Shown here: positions 1 to 11,221 of the stretch, one piece after another
How positions within the stretch are numbered: the stretch's first letter is position 1
How the letters are laid out: the number at the start of each line of letters is the position of its first letter
Assembly: GCA_002633025.1 (NCBI GenBank)
Contig: NMRB01001440.1
Location: 81,638-145,637, forward strand
Source of the DNA: Notospermus geniculatus
Taxonomy: Eukaryota; Nemertea; Pilidiophora; Heteronemertea; Lineidae
Direction of reading: 5' to 3'
DNA: 64,000 nucleotides
The notes under the pieces: generated by a model
What the model saw: the letters and a program-made list of their open reading frames with translations, nothing else
Databases searched by the model: none
Told to the model about the DNA's origin: nothing
Translations under genes and position numbers: made by a program

Positions 1-75
1 ACCCTTAATCCTGTGACAAATAATGCAGGCGGACATGAGAAGGGTGGGGGCATTAGATTATATCACACCTGTACC
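1..75 (+). repeat. Dispersed repeat, copy 1
   Basis: Near-identical to 7169-7240; both contain CTTAATCC(T/C)GTGACAAA, the ATGCAGG region and TATCACACCTGT. Family not recognised. The rest of 76-597 shows no recognisable gene or repeat. Confidence 0.55.
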
Positions 76-597
76 AAGTTGTTCTGTTGTTCGATTAGGA
101 ATCGTAATATGTGAGAACTTGAAGCCGCGAAGGGTGTGTTTGGGGGGGGGTAAAGGTTATTCAGACCCCCAATTGGAGAATTCCAATGAGGACACTGGAT
201 GTATAGGCTGATATTTGAATCTATGCAGAGTTACCAGTGGGTCTTTCGTTTGTGCCTCTTATGCTGATGTCAAAGCAACCAAGCTGTCTCGCAGGATTGG
301 TGAAACCAAATGACCTGAAGACCGCCCTACACCTGTTGCCGTCCAAAGGATCGTGTCCCGCAGTGTCGAGCTTCTAGCTGCAGATTCGATTGACCAGAAT
401 TTTAATTTTAATGTACAGATCTTCCACTAAACCTAACAGAAATTGGGTATCCAGCGTAACGTGCGGGGAGGGCATCCCTGGATGTTGGGATAAGCGAAAG
501 ATGAAACGTGTTGTCTCCGATGTTGATAAAGAATTCCGGCTTCAATATAAACGCCCTTCAAATTATACATCTATAGAATCACCAGTCGATTGTTGAT

Positions 598-972
598 ATA
601 TAAAAGGAAACGTCGTCTCCAAGTTTTGCAAATTTTCGACCCCAACCGGGGTCTTCCTCAGGCACTTTCTAGTGGAGAACGTGCCTGACTAGAAAGTGCC
701 TGAGGAAGACCCCGGTTGGGGTCGAAAATTTGCGAAACTTGGAGACGACCTCACTATTGCGGACACCTTTGGGACTGGGCTCAGCTGTCCGTAATAGTGA
801 GGTGTCCGCAGTATCGAAACTCCATCAATAACGGACACCAGTCTTTGGAAAATTTGGGACTGGACAAATCTGTCCGTAATCTTGAGGTGTCCACTGTATT
901 GAGGTGTCCGTTAGGTGAGGTTCTACTGTATATATAATTTTCTGTGTCGTTGTTTGTGCTTTCTGTTGGAAA
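598..972. mobile_element. Foldback element, copy 1 (interrupted)
   Basis: The palindromic core at about 608-750 has arms containing CGACCCCAACCGGGGTC and its complement. TSD TCGATTGTTGAT is at 586-597 and 973-984. The outer right tail (about 936-972) is separated from the core by a pogo-like TIR fragment, a nested insertion. The stem tip is CTAGT with an unpaired loop of about 14 bases. Confidence 0.8.
751..928. mobile_element. Pogo/Tigger-like TIR remnant
   Basis: Contains repeated AGGTGTCCGTAAT-type units and ends in GAGGTTCTACTG followed by TA. This resembles the CAGTAGAACCTC...GGACACC ends of pogo-type MITEs. The left terminus is missing. It lies inside the right arm of foldback copy 1. 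Confidence 0.5.
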
Positions 973-1089
973 TCGATTGTTGATGATGTAATTGAGTTGC
1001 CAGTACAGCTAGCATGAGCTATGAAGGCCATCCTTCATGTCCTTGTAGGTGACAAGTGAAGAACATGCAAAAATAATTTACTCTTTGCG

Positions 1090-1662
1090 CCGATTTAATA
1101 GACGTTTGCTAAGCTAACCTGTAAAAATCGTCCTGTACCAGGGGTACAAATACTGATTTCCCCATGGGTTCAAATGACCCAACTTGGTAGCATAAACCTA
1201 GAAGTAGGTAAGTTGGACCCGAAAGCTGCTCATGGGTGCCAACACCCCACTGGTAGCAATCGTAGATGGGCTAAAGTGACCTATGGAACTGGTCATTATG
1301 GGTTACTGCAACCTAAGGATCTATTCATTTCATACCCGAAGAACAGATATTCTGGGTACCATGAACCCATTCTCTTGTACCCATTTCAAACAAACCCATG
1401 GCAAACGGGTCCAGATAGAGGACAAGGAATGAACCCATTGCCATGGGTTTCTCGAGCTTATTAGTTTTTACAGGTCCACCAAAATAGATAGGCATGCGAA
1501 AAGTGTACAACTAAATTTTCACCAAAAAGCCCAGTTTGGATGGATAGTAAGCGCTATATAGAGCTTAGAAAACGGGGCTTTTTGGTGAAAAATTTAGTTG
1601 TACATTTTTCGCACGCATATCTATTTTTGGTGGAACTAAGCAAACGTCTATTTAATCGGCCC
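1090..1662. mobile_element. Palindromic MITE family F, copy 1, with nested MITE E
   Basis: Ends are CCGATTTAATAGACGTTTGC and its complement; inner arms contain TTTTCACCAAAAAGCCC. The left arm is interrupted at about 1119-1472 by another MITE (family E). Copy 2 at 14005-14180 lacks that insertion and shows the empty arm. Confidence 0.75.
1119..1472. mobile_element. MITE family E, copy 1, nested in family F
   Basis: Ends CTGTAAAAATCG and TTTTTACAG, with repeated ACCCATGGG-like words inside. A related copy with ends ACTGTAAAAA / TTTTACAGT is at 10811-11110. Confidence 0.6.
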
Positions 1663-2110
1663 TTTGATTCCACCGAAAATTCCTTGCTGGTATATTTTAC
1701 CGGATATCTCCAAACCGAGTTATGAGCCCATCGATCGCCTGCTTTTTAATTTCGGGAATCCAGACAAAAATTAGTTATCCTACAAACGTGACCTTTGTAA
1801 CAAAAACTTTGACATTTGCCAGAATTGTTATCTGTCTCTAACTACAATTAGTTTCCTCCTTGGGGCCCTTAAGGTTGACTATGAGGAGCAATTTATCTCT
1901 TATTCGTTATTTACAAGTCTGTTGTGTTTGATTGGCCTGGTCTCCATCTCTTGAAGACGTGAACGTAATACGTGTTGATCTAAAGTTCTGCAGAAATATG
2001 TAGGAAAATGCCATGGCTTGCATCGGTTGTCAATTTCAGTACATGTAGCTGCGATAGTTCTGTGATCACTCATCTCTCAAATCGACTTGAGCAGAATCCA
2101 ATGAAAATGT
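1663..2110. other. No recognisable feature
   Basis: AT-rich sequence; no coding signal, tRNA or clear inverted repeat seen. Confidence 0.5.
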
Positions 2111-2124
2111 GCCGACATTCAAGA

Positions 2125-2354
2125 TAATGTATATAAAGTCCATTTCCAGAATATTTGCAAACTTTCGACCCCAATCGGGGTCTTCTTCAGGCTGGCACTT
2201 TTCCACACTAGATTTCAGAAAAGACCCTATTGTGTGGAAAAGTGCCAGCCTGAAGAAGACCCCGGTTGGGGTCGAAAATTTGCAAATATTCTGGAAATGG
2301 ACTTTACATTATCATATTGTGTGTCGATTTTTGTGCTCGCCTTCTCTTTGGATT
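2125..2354. mobile_element. Foldback element, copy 2
   Basis: TSD GC(C/T)GACATTCAAGA at 2111-2124 and 2355-2368, one mismatch. The left end is truncated; the right tail is full, ending near CTTCTCTTTGG. The stem tip is TTCCACA around a loop of about 25 bases. Each arm has the GACCCC/GGGGTC mini-hairpin. Confidence 0.85.
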
Positions 2355-2416
2355 GCTGACATTCAAGAGTTTAAGAAATCGCTCCGTTAACGAGAACACT
2401 TACGCTAACGCTATTT

Positions 2417-2642
2417 TATTCTGATAAGTAAAGTCGTCTCCGAATTTCGCAAATTTTGAACCACAACCTCAACCACAACCTCAGGCACTTTCTAGTAGAG
2501 ATCCCAGACGTGAATTCACGTCTGCGATCTCTACTAGAAAGTGCCTGAGGAAGACCCCGGTTGGGGTCGAAAATTTGCGAAATTCGGAGACGACTTGCCG
2601 TATCATTTTGTGTGTGTGTGGTTCTTTGTGCTTTATGTTGGA
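2417..2642. mobile_element. Foldback element, copy 3
   Basis: TSD TAACGCTATTT at 2406-2416 and 2643-2653. The stem tip CTAGTAGAGATC continues into a perfect 20-bp palindrome at the apex, CAGACGTGAATTCACGTCTG. The left mini-hairpin has decayed to ACCACAACC words; the right arm is intact. Confidence 0.85.
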
Positions 2643-2653
2643 TAACGCTATTT

Positions 2654-3004
2654 CTGACGTACATTTGCAACGTAAGCAAGACCATTTCTTAAAATCCCCA
2701 TCAACTTTTCGTTTTCACTAACGTACATTTTGTCAAGTAAATTATATGAAAAATTAAAATTAAAAACTAACTCTAAGGTTTATCAGTTATTATTTCCATG
2801 GAGCCAGCAGTTGTTTTCCCACCAACACTTCAATAGCAACAGCAGACAGTTTCTGATTTCATAAAAATTGCAATCGCCAATATGATTATGCTTACTAGAC
2901 ATTTAGCTCGTATATTTCCTTCACATAATAGGAGTCTATATTAAAGAATGTCATACTTATTGCTGGGTACTTATACAGGAACTAATTGGAGAATCAAGTG
3001 ATGA
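2654..3004. other. No recognisable feature
   Basis: AT-rich; nothing with coding or repeat structure was identified. Confidence 0.5.
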
Positions 3005-3364
3005 AATAAGTGAGAAACATAAGTGAGAGACATCTGACGAAACACGAAAGTACGAAATACGAAATTCAACTTCATTTCCAGGACCTAATGTGTTTCTGGA
3101 GATGGTTGGTACCACAAATGTCCCTGCTGCCTGTACGTCTTTTAGCATATCATGTAAGACCGAAAGAGTTTCGATGCATTTGTAGCTACGAAGTGGAAAC
3201 GAAATATAAATTTCGGTCTTACGTCATACGCTAAAAGACGATCTTGCAGCAGGCGATATTTGTGGTACCAACCATCTCCTGAAGTACATAATGTCATGGA
3301 AATGAAGTCCAATTTCCTATTTCGTATCATCGTGTTTCGCCAGATTTGCGAAACCTCAGTATTT
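3005..3364. mobile_element. Palindromic MITE family H, copy 1
   Basis: Long inverted arms containing GATGGTTGGTACCACAAATG, flanked by CGAAACACGAAATACGAAAT-like words. The arms are diverged in this copy. A better preserved copy is at 12642-13042. Confidence 0.65.
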
Positions 3365-3627
3365 TGTCACTTTACAAATGAAGTTGAGAATAGAATACAT
3401 GAAGCTATTTCGAGTCTTTCCTCTTTCAGCCAGTCATCATATGAATGGTAAATAAGACGAGTTCAGTGGAAGGCAGTTCAAAGAACTGAACATTTTGTTA
3501 GAACAAAAGGGTTCCATTCTGGGTCTTACCTCATATGGTGTTCCTTCTGAACTTTAGACCCTTTCCTGGGCTTCACCAAATCCGAAAATCGATTACATCT
3601 CGTTCTAGATATCCTATGCACTTGGAC

Positions 3628-3868
3628 ATCCAAAGAAGAAAGCACAAAAATCGACACACAAAGTGATAAATATCAAGAAGTCAACTTCCAGAAACTTGCG
3701 AATTTTCGACCCAAACCGGGGTCTTCCTCTGGCACTTTTCAGTTGGAGGTCACTTTCAGTTCACTTTTCAGGTTTTCTGGTCTCTCCAACTGAAAAGTGC
3801 CTGAGGAAGACCCCGGTTGGGGTCGAAAATTCGCAAGTTTGTGGAAGTTGACTTCTTGATATTTATCA
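3628..3868. mobile_element. Foldback element, copy 4
   Basis: TSD CTATGCACTT(G/C)GAC at 3614-3627 and 3869-3882. The left end is full (CCAAAGAAGAAAGCAC); the right end stops at GATATTTATCA, so the right tail is truncated. Stem tip TTCAGTTGGAG. Confidence 0.85.
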
Positions 3869-3882
3869 CTATGCACTTCGAC

Positions 3883-4840
3883 GTGAGCGAAATAACTATG
3901 AAATGCAAAGGAGTGGGTTCGAACATCCGCCTAAAATTCACAGCCCCATATACACTACAGGACAAACCACAAAAATGTCCCACATTTGTTTCGGCCATTG
4001 CCTTCCCTGGAGGTGTGAACTCTCAATATTTCTCCTATTCTGCTTGGGATGTGTCATTATAACTTTATTAAAATCATGTTTTGCACTTAGAACTATCTTC
4101 GAACTTCTTTAAAGAGAAGTAGCATAATCACAGCATTTCTGCAACTACCGTTTTGTGAACAATTGCCTCAGCTGGAATCTGTTTCAAACGGTTTTGTACA
4201 CAGCTGGAATCCCTGAAATTCCACCTCAGTATTGCTGTTTCGTAAATTTTTGCATTCTTACACTCAACTAGAACCCTGAAATCAACTAGAACCCTCAAAA
4301 CCAGTACTAAGTCGCTCTGAAGTTGGCAGGTTAAGACCAACGTCTTGTCAATTTCAGTGGGCCTAGGCGTATTGTCTGTCTTTTGTAAAATCTGATCAGT
4401 AATTTCATTTCTTCCTTTACCTCCTGGAGTTATTTTGGTTCATCCTGGTTGATAATCTTGTGCGACTTAAGACGGGTTTTGCTGAGACGGGTCAAATTAT
4501 TTTGATACCCCTGATGAAACAGCTGATACAATACTGATACCCCTGAAGAAATCCAAATAGAATGCCTTTAGTAATTTCTTCTCTTTAGGAAAACAAGTTG
4601 TTTTATTCAAAGGAAATTATCTTCTGAAAATTCTGATGGTGAGAAACTTAAGAAATCCCCATCTGCCATTTGAAGAAGGAAACTTTTGAAATCGGTCTGG
4701 GTTTGGGCGCTGAATGAGCTGTCGCTTGAGTACTACAGAAAGTTCTGGAGACACTTGGTAATGACAATGCGAAGTGCTTTGAGGCTGAAGAACAATAGAA
4801 AGCCATGTATAAAAGCCTCAAATAATTATATCATTCATAA
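3883..4840. other. No supported gene
   Basis: No clear repeat structure found. About 4400-4830 might be the upstream part of the decayed LINE seen at 5151-5340, interrupted by the MITE at 4841-5102; this is weak. Confidence 0.35.
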
Positions 4841-5102
4841 AGGAGTAAGAAATAAAAGTGGAAAATAAGAAGTGGGAAATTTTGGAATTTTTTTTCGCAA
4901 ATTTTTCAATTTCTCAAATTGGGAGAAAACTTTTTCCCATTTTGAGAAATTTTCTTAAAATGACATGACATTTTGACTGATTTTTCGGGCGATATTTCTC
5001 AAACTGAGAAAGAAATTTCTCCCAATTTGAGAAATTGAAAAATTCGCGCAAAAGTGCAAAAATTCCCACTTCTTATTTTCCACTTTTATTTCTTACTCCC
5101 TT
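4841..5102. mobile_element. Palindromic MITE family G, copy 1
   Basis: Ends AGGAGTAAGAAATAAAAGTG and its complement, with arms of over 100 bases including TTCTCAAATTGGGAGAAA. Copy 2 is at 13110-13366. Confidence 0.8.
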
Positions 5103-5150
5103 CCCTTCTTTTACAGCTGAGGGCTTGAATAAATCTATAATTGGCCAGAC

Positions 5151-5340
5151 ATTATGAGAGATCTAAATAGACACAAGATCAATTCAATGTCGGAACATTT
5201 GGATGGTTTCCAGAGAGGCAAATCAAAAGAAACTATTAACCTTATGTTTATTGCGCAGTAACCAATGGCTTTGGATAACCATGATTTAGTGGACCACCGC
5301 TCCTGGATATCTTCTGGCTTCCTACCAAATACTTCAAAGG
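5151..5340 (+). pseudogene. Decayed LINE-type reverse-transcriptase fragment
   Basis: One frame from 5151 reads ...SEHLDGFQRGKSKETINL..., like the GF(R/Q)(K/R)G(R/K)S motif of non-LTR reverse transcriptases. After a stop, a second frame has ALDNHDLVDH, resembling the downstream FD(x)VDH motif. Stops and frameshifts break it. The match is from pattern memory of the family, not alignment. Confidence 0.45.
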
Positions 5341-6032
5341 ACTGATTCTTGGCTACCTTGTTGCAAATAGATCATGGGGAATAGAATACTTTATTTACAC
5401 CGATGTATCAATGTAACCTTGATTAAGATGTATCGGCTACAGAGCCAGGAGTAGGAAGTAACTCTACACAGTATCCCATTTCTATCTTTAGAAAAATAAC
5501 CCAGCCTATACTGCTATAAACAAGTACGAATTCTACAAACATTATTACTGCTATTTTTACTTCTGAAGGACATAATAAAGAACTGCTATTCTGAAAGAAC
5601 ATTTTTTCCGATTGAATGCGTGGGAAGTTTTACATCAGATAATGTATTTTTTTTCATGAAAACGAAAGGAAAGTTAACTCCCGAGGCTTTTTAAATCTGC
5701 ATAACATTGCTGCAGTCTGGATTCGTCTTAATCTTGTCGGAGATCATGTGGGAATCCCACACTTCGGTGTGCAGCATGATACAGCATGATAAAGAAAGTA
5801 TGGTATACAGAAAACCCTCTATCACTTGACCACCCATCATTTGGGTTACTAGATACAAAATCACAGGTATATGAACTTTTTGACTTCTTGATATAAAGGT
5901 AAACACACTGGCTCCATTCGTCTGCCTGCAATACTGAAAAAAGAAACCACCTCCTGTACTTATCATTAAAAGATACCACTACCGATGCCCTTTACTTGTT
6001 TTCCATCTCAGCGATTCATGTGGATGTACACA

Positions 6033-6807
6033 ATGGGTGATATGAATAAAAATCAGTATCTACTAGCTAGTAGTTACTAGAAGTAAAAGTAACTAGATCA
6101 CAACTAGATCACAACTCAGATTCCTCAACTGACGAAAATGAACAGCCCCTTTCAAAGGGTACCAGTAACTGGCGCTTCACATGAGACTATGGGTGATATG
6201 AATAAAAATCAGTTTCTACTAGCTAGTAGTTACTAGAAGTAAAAGTAACTAGTTGCAAGTTTTTACTCCGAGTAGAAGTGAACACTTGAATTCATATGAA
6301 TAAACAGTTGCATTTACTACAAAGTAATCACTTCTGCCCTACTAGTGTCTACTCGTCTGATCCTGCACTGTTAGAAAAAAAAACAGAAGATCCTACAGAA
6401 TAGTCTGTGCAGCAGAGTTTCAAGCACTTTCTGTAAATTTACAGGAAGGATTCAGGGTCAAAGGAATATTATGGTGTAACATAAAACGCAGGTCATTGGT
6501 TCAGATGCAATGCCTGTAATTTCAAAGAACGTGCTTGGAACTGAGAAAAAACAGAAGAATTTAACAGAATTTTCTGGCAGCAAACAGTGTGGGGTCACCG
6601 TACTGAAATTAATACTGCTGATTATTCATATCCTCGGCAGTATTTACTGTTTTTGCAGTAACTACTGCACTATATTAAGTAATACTTATTAGTAGCAGCT
6701 ACAAATAATTACTTGCAGTAATTAGTCCTCTTTTATTCATATAGTCACCAGTAAATACTTCAAAAACTGGAGTAAAAGTTATTACTTATTTTTATTCATA
6801 TCACCCA
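6033..6807. mobile_element. Palindromic MITE family I with nested insertions
   Basis: Terminal inverted repeats ATGGGTGATATGAATAAAAA / TTTTTATTCATATCACCCA. A second internal copy of the left end starts near 6189. Family D sequence (ACTGTTAGAAAAAA...) is nested at about 6366-6597. The stretch 5341-6032 holds no recognised feature. Confidence 0.7.
6366..6597. mobile_element. MITE family D, copy 1 (partial, nested)
   Basis: Begins CACTGTTAGAAAAAA and contains GAGTTTCAAGCACTTTCTGT. The middle and right arm are shortened relative to 15570-15850. Confidence 0.55.
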
Positions 6808-7168
6808 ATGTCACATGAACACAAGACAACACCCATTCGTATCTAATCGAACATTGAAATAAAATGAAGACGATTCACACCATGACCTGGTCAATTCTCA
6901 AGTTTTTATCAAAGTCTGAACCTGACCTCCTGACTTCTTGTTGATGTTGACGTCAGAAGTAAGTCATAATTCATTTTCTATCTAAAATCAATTGAAAACG
7001 AACCTTAGACCTCTTGAACCAGAGTCTGAGGAGTATAATCGTGGCAGCTTACAGGCCCAAAAGTTGAAATACCGGTGTAAAAGAATCTAATGTCCTCCGA
7101 TATGTGATGTCCCCCAACAATACATTTACGGATTAAGCGGCACCATTGAATTGGACTCTAGAGAGACC

Positions 7169-7240
7169 AAGACCCTTAATCCCGTGACAAACAATGCAGG
7201 GGGACATCAGGAGAGTGGGGCATTAGATTCTATCACACCT
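7169..7240 (+). repeat. Dispersed repeat, copy 2
   Basis: Matches 1-75 over most of its length. The surrounding 6810-7392 shows no gene. Confidence 0.55.
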
Positions 7241-7392
7241 GTGTGAATGCAGAGAAAGTCCCCTGGAATCAAAGTCCGGCTGCTATTGCCCCAGTGTATC
7301 AAGCCTTTCTGAAGGATTGTGTTGCAATTTCTGACCATCGTTGACAATGCATGGCGTTGTATTGAGGACTTCCATTCCTAGTATTTTATCCT

Positions 7393-7811
7393 GGGTGTGT
7401 TTCAAAATTGGTCACCCAAGAAAATGGGACAAAATTTAACTTTGAAATCATCACAAAGATCTGTGCCATTGATTTTCCAAAAATTAAATGTAGTATTTGA
7501 TAATATAGACCTTTAACTATTAGTTTCTCCATCTGGGATGTACACAGTGTACACTCATTTGAAGGAGGGTATCAAAAAACATTGAGCTTACCAGCAAAAT
7601 CTATCGTTCCGTCCGACACCAAAACTACTTTCTGCTGTCAGACTTTAAAGGGTTAATAGATCAATTAGTTCGCAGTGCCTTAATTTCGAGCTGCATGATA
7701 CCTAGATCTGACATGAATATTGTAGAGTTTCAAGAAACAGCCTTCCACCAGTAGACAAAAGAATGGTGAACATTTTCTGGTGTCGGACGGAACACTTTTT
7801 GAAACACACCC
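7393..7811. mobile_element. TIR element flanked by a direct repeat
   Basis: Ends GGGTGTGTTTCAAAA and TTTTTGAAACACACCC. Host sequence containing CTGACCATCG and GAGGACTTCCATTCC occurs on both sides (about 7333-7385 and 7814-7865). This fits insertion into, or capture of, a duplicated segment. No transposase coding found. Confidence 0.55.
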
Positions 7812-7937
7812 AATTCTGACCATCGCTGACTATGCATGGCTTTGAGGACTTCCATTCCAAGGATTTTCTCCTCTTTTACCTGTCTTCTTGTAATAAACCC
7901 GTTTGGTAACAAAGTCCACTTCTCTCTTCGTCAGACT

Positions 7938-8036
7938 ATGAAATAGAATCGGGTTTCTAAGGTGAAAGACATTGCTTCCTATAAGATTCGAACCCACGGA
8001 CCCTCGCATGAGGCATCAATCGCCAGCACTAAGGGG
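7938..8036 (-). repeat. tRNA-derived SINE family S1, copy 1, cut by assembly gap
   Basis: Minus-strand sequence contains the B-box-like GGTTCGAATC and CTTAGTGCTGGCGATTGATG. The copy runs into the N-run at 8037, so its tRNA-like 5' part is lost. Confidence 0.65.
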
Positions 8037-8253
8037 NNNNNNNNNNNNNNNNNNNNNNNNNNNNNNNNNNNNNNNNNNNNNNNNNNNNNNNNNNNNNNNN
8101 NNNNNNNNNNNNNNNNNNNNNNNNNNNNNNNNNNNNNNNNNNNNNNNNNNNNNNNNNNNNNNNNNNNNNNNNNNNNNNNNNNNNNNNNNNNNNNNNNNNN
8201 NNNNNNNNNNNNNNNNNNNNNNNNNNNNNNNNNNNNNNNNNNNNNNNNNNNNN
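8037..8253. other. Assembly gap (217 N)
   Basis: Run of N; it begins inside an S1 SINE. Confidence 0.99.
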
Positions 8254-8470
8254 ATCTGAATACATTAGAGCCCTCCCTGCAGATTTTTTCATTGTGTGCT
8301 GAAAACTAGGCCTTGATTCTCGGAAATACGCATCAGGCAGGCATTTTGGGGACCTTCACGATGCTATGAGACCTCGACCAGCATTCTCCCAACACTTTGA
8401 AAATCCAGTAAAATTCAATACTGTGGGGCTTTAAACGAGGCGTCCATCAGACAGTACCCTGCGAGTAGTC
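8254..8470 (-). mobile_element. MITE family P fragment
   Basis: The reverse complement matches the insert inside family D at 39462-39717 and its duplicate, sharing TTTAAAGCC(T/C)CACAGT and GGTCCCCAAAATGC. The other end lies in the gap. Confidence 0.5.
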
Positions 8471-8534
8471 CAAACAATCTCCTAACCCAAGTTTTATGTT
8501 ATACAAGGGGTCACATAAAGGAGATACAAGTAAA

Positions 8535-8818
8535 GAATATGAAATAGAATCGGGTTTCTAACGTGAAAGACATTGCTTCCTACCGGATTCGAACCCACGG
8601 ACACTCGCATTAAGCGGGGTTCATTGGCACACGGATTTTGTCCGGTTCAGGTCCGCAAAAAATCGATCAAATGGGCTTTTGCGTTGTCGTATCCGGAAAA
8701 CTAGGGGCAAACGGACTGGAAACGGATCGGATCCGTGCGCCAGTGAACCTTGCTTTAGGCATCAATCGCCAGCACTAAGGGGCAGCACGCCTTAACCACT
8801 AGGCCAAATCCCCATCTT
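8535..8818 (-). repeat. tRNA-derived SINE family S1, copy 2, split by a MITE
   Basis: On the minus strand it starts GATTTGGCCTAGTGGTTAAG (A-box-like), then a long variable-arm-like stretch, then GGTTCGAATC (B box). It is interrupted by a palindromic MITE (about 8616-8757). Confidence 0.7.
8616..8757. mobile_element. Palindromic MITE family Q, nested in SINE S1
   Basis: Ends AGCGGGGTTCATTGG and complement, with possible TTA duplication at the borders. Inner arms carry CGTATCCGG and TCCGG words. A second copy at 31363-31608 is split by another palindrome. The stretch 8819-9296 has no recognised feature. Confidence 0.65.
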
Positions 8819-9312
8819 CAGACGATACAGAAGCCCCCTGCGTCGTGTCGGTGTGAGGTAATCAAGCTGGACTAACGTTTATATCTCGCCTACAGACATG
8901 TTCTACAAATCAACACTGTAAATTAAATTCTTGTTCCCAGAGAAACCAGTCATTTTATTCAGATTCGTGGCCTAAAGGGAATGCTTGTCAATTTACCAGC
9001 ATTTCAGGCAATTTTCTAGTCTCCAAGGATACCATTTTAGATTTATATCATAAAACGTGAGAGTTATTAAACCACCGCCATTTTGAATTCGGCTTATGTC
9101 ATGGACGCTACAAATCTCTGACCTAGTTTAAAGAAAAACAAAAACTTAATATCTTTTTGGTTTGTTTCAGTCTTTTAAATCAAGTTTGGCAGTTGGAATC
9201 CAGCCCTACATCAGAAACAATTCAACAGTATTTAGAACCTAAGCCAACGTTTGGTTGTTCTGTACTTTACACACTAAACCAAGCAGATAAAGTAACCATC
9301 GACATTGAGAAC

Positions 9313-9494
9313 CAAAGAAAGAGAGAGCACAAAAGTCGACACACAAGGAAGTCAACTTCCAAAATTTCGCAAATTTTTGACGCCAACCGGGGTTGGCACT
9401 TTTCAGTATGGAACTCTATACTGAAAAGTGCCTGAGGAAGACCCCGGTTGGGGTCGAAAATTTGCGAAATTTTGGAAGTTGACTTCCTATATAT
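9313..9494. mobile_element. Foldback element, copy 5
   Basis: TSD CATCGACATTGAGAAC (16 bp) at 9297-9312 and 9495-9510. Left end full (CAAAGAAAGAGAGAGCAC); right end truncated after the arm. Stem tip TTCAGTAT(G)GA. The left arm has lost part of its mini-hairpin. Confidence 0.85.
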
Positions 9495-9519
9495 CATCGA
9501 CATTGAGAACAATTCTCAA

Positions 9520-9805
9520 TCACGAAGTATAATTCACGGACATGATACATAATCTCATGTGAAGCGACAGTTACTGGTACCCTTTGAAAGGGGCTCTTCA
9601 TTTTCATCAGTTGAGGAATCTGAGTTGTGATCCTTGAGAAAATGGGGAAAGCTACGAAGCTGCTATAATATGCAGCGATTATTCTGTACAGCACAACAAA
9701 TAATCCCTGCAGTTTGCAAGTGCATAGCTTTTTCCGTTTCCCCAAGGATCACAACTCCGATTCCTCAAGTGACGAAAATGAACTGCCCCTTTACTCACCG
9801 GTGAA
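9520..9805. repeat. Inverted pair of a coding-like fragment
   Basis: About 9585-9650 and 9745-9800 are inverted copies; read on + the right arm encodes DHNSDSSSDENEL. A third, direct copy is at about 6105-6160 inside MITE I. The acidic Ser-rich frame is kept only locally. Confidence 0.5.
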
Positions 9806-10155
9806 GAGAGTTCAAAATGCTGGCTATAGATTCTCCCAAACTTTATTTGTTTTCAAAATATTGGCAGTGTCCAATTTTTGCCTTCATACTCATTTATTTA
9901 TCTACAGACACAAACATTTCATTTTGCTGACTGAAATGAAGATTATTGGCCAATGATTCTCTACAACGCACACCATTTAGACCGTGGCTTCCAAAAACGG
10001 TACTCAAAAAGACGGCTGTTTTCATCACTCACTTCGAAGCACTCTTTTTGAAGTCATGAGTCCATTTAGACCACCAAAGTCACTCTTTGCCAAGCCAAGA
10101 TGCCGTTTACAAGATCATTTTTATATCAACACTGTTAGAAATAACAGACCCAACT

Positions 10156-10292
10156 CCAAAGAAGAAAGCACAAAAATTGACACACAAGTGGCAAATATCA
10201 AGAAGTCAACTTCCAGGACTTAGCAAATTTTCGACCCCAACCGGGGTCTTCTTCAGGCTGGCACTTTTCCACACTAGATTTCAGAAAAGACT
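10156..10292 (+). mobile_element. Foldback element, copy 6 (left arm only)
   Basis: Full left end CCAAAGAAGAAAGCAC, the arm, then the same TTCCACACTAG tip and loop as copy 2. It stops before any right arm. No clear TSD found. Confidence 0.75.
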
Positions 10293-10810
10293 GAGCTGAA
10301 TCCCAAATGTACATCTGAAATACCCTGTGCAAACAGGAGGTGTCAGTAATTAAGGAATTGCCCCAAGAATTGGTTGCTAGACCTAATCAATAAAAGAGTG
10401 TCTGTAATTAGTAGAAAACTAATTAAGAAGAGTTAGAAAGTTAGAAATAACAGAGGATTTTACAGAAAATTCCTGCAGCAGTGTTTCAGGACGTGATCTG
10501 TAAAATTACAGACTTAAAGAAATGTTAACAGAGACTTGACTGGAGGAGGACCAAATTATATTTTCATACGTTCTCAGAAAGCATCATTCTGGACAGTCCA
10601 GTTGAGTCCAACTAATTCAGAAAAGCATAAATCACACTACATGTAAACTCTGCTGCAGGCAATTTCTGTAAAAATATTACACAAATTTCTAACAGTGAAA
10701 GTCACCCTCGGATTCTTTTACAAGACAACTGTTATTTCAAATCACTGTGTAAAAGCAAGGAGTCGATTCAAGAGATCGGTACCATCTCTAAGTCACTCTA
10801 GCAAAGCCAC

Positions 10811-11110
10811 ACTGTAAAAAGTCGTCATGTACCAGGGGTCCAAACCCAAGGGTACAGGGAACTAACATGGGTACAGCAAACTCACTCCGAGGAAGACAGA
10901 CCTACTGTCAAAAATATTCCATGGCGATGGGTTCTACTTGGTTCTACCTTGGGTCCTCCTGACCCCATTGCGTTTATCATCATGAGTACAATCAGCAAAG
11001 ACCATGGGTACTTTGTCCCCAGATGCAGGAACACGTGGGAAATGGGCTTAAAAATTGGACAAGGGATTTACCCATCTCCATTGGTATAATGGACCAACTT
11101 GTTTTACAGT
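10811..11110. mobile_element. MITE family E, copy 2
   Basis: Ends ACTGTAAAAA / TTTTACAGT, internal TGTACCAGGGGT as in copy 1. The region 10293-10810 has short CACTGTTAG/AACAGTG-like D remnants but no gene. Confidence 0.6.
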
Positions 11111-11221
11111 GCAAGGAGTCATCTACAAGATCACTGCTATTACACAATCGGCTCTGAAAGCAGTAGCCTAGTACGTTTTCAAGATCGCTATATTATCTCA
11201 AAATCACCGTGTGAAAGGCAA

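Noticed and set aside
598-972. Bacterial-style rho-independent terminators (GC hairpins)
   Set aside because: The hairpins belong to a eukaryotic foldback repeat family with TSDs; no bacterial gene context.
1174-1464. Open frame of 96 codons
   Set aside because: It lies inside MITE family E with repeated ACCCATGGG words; it is a repeat, not a gene.
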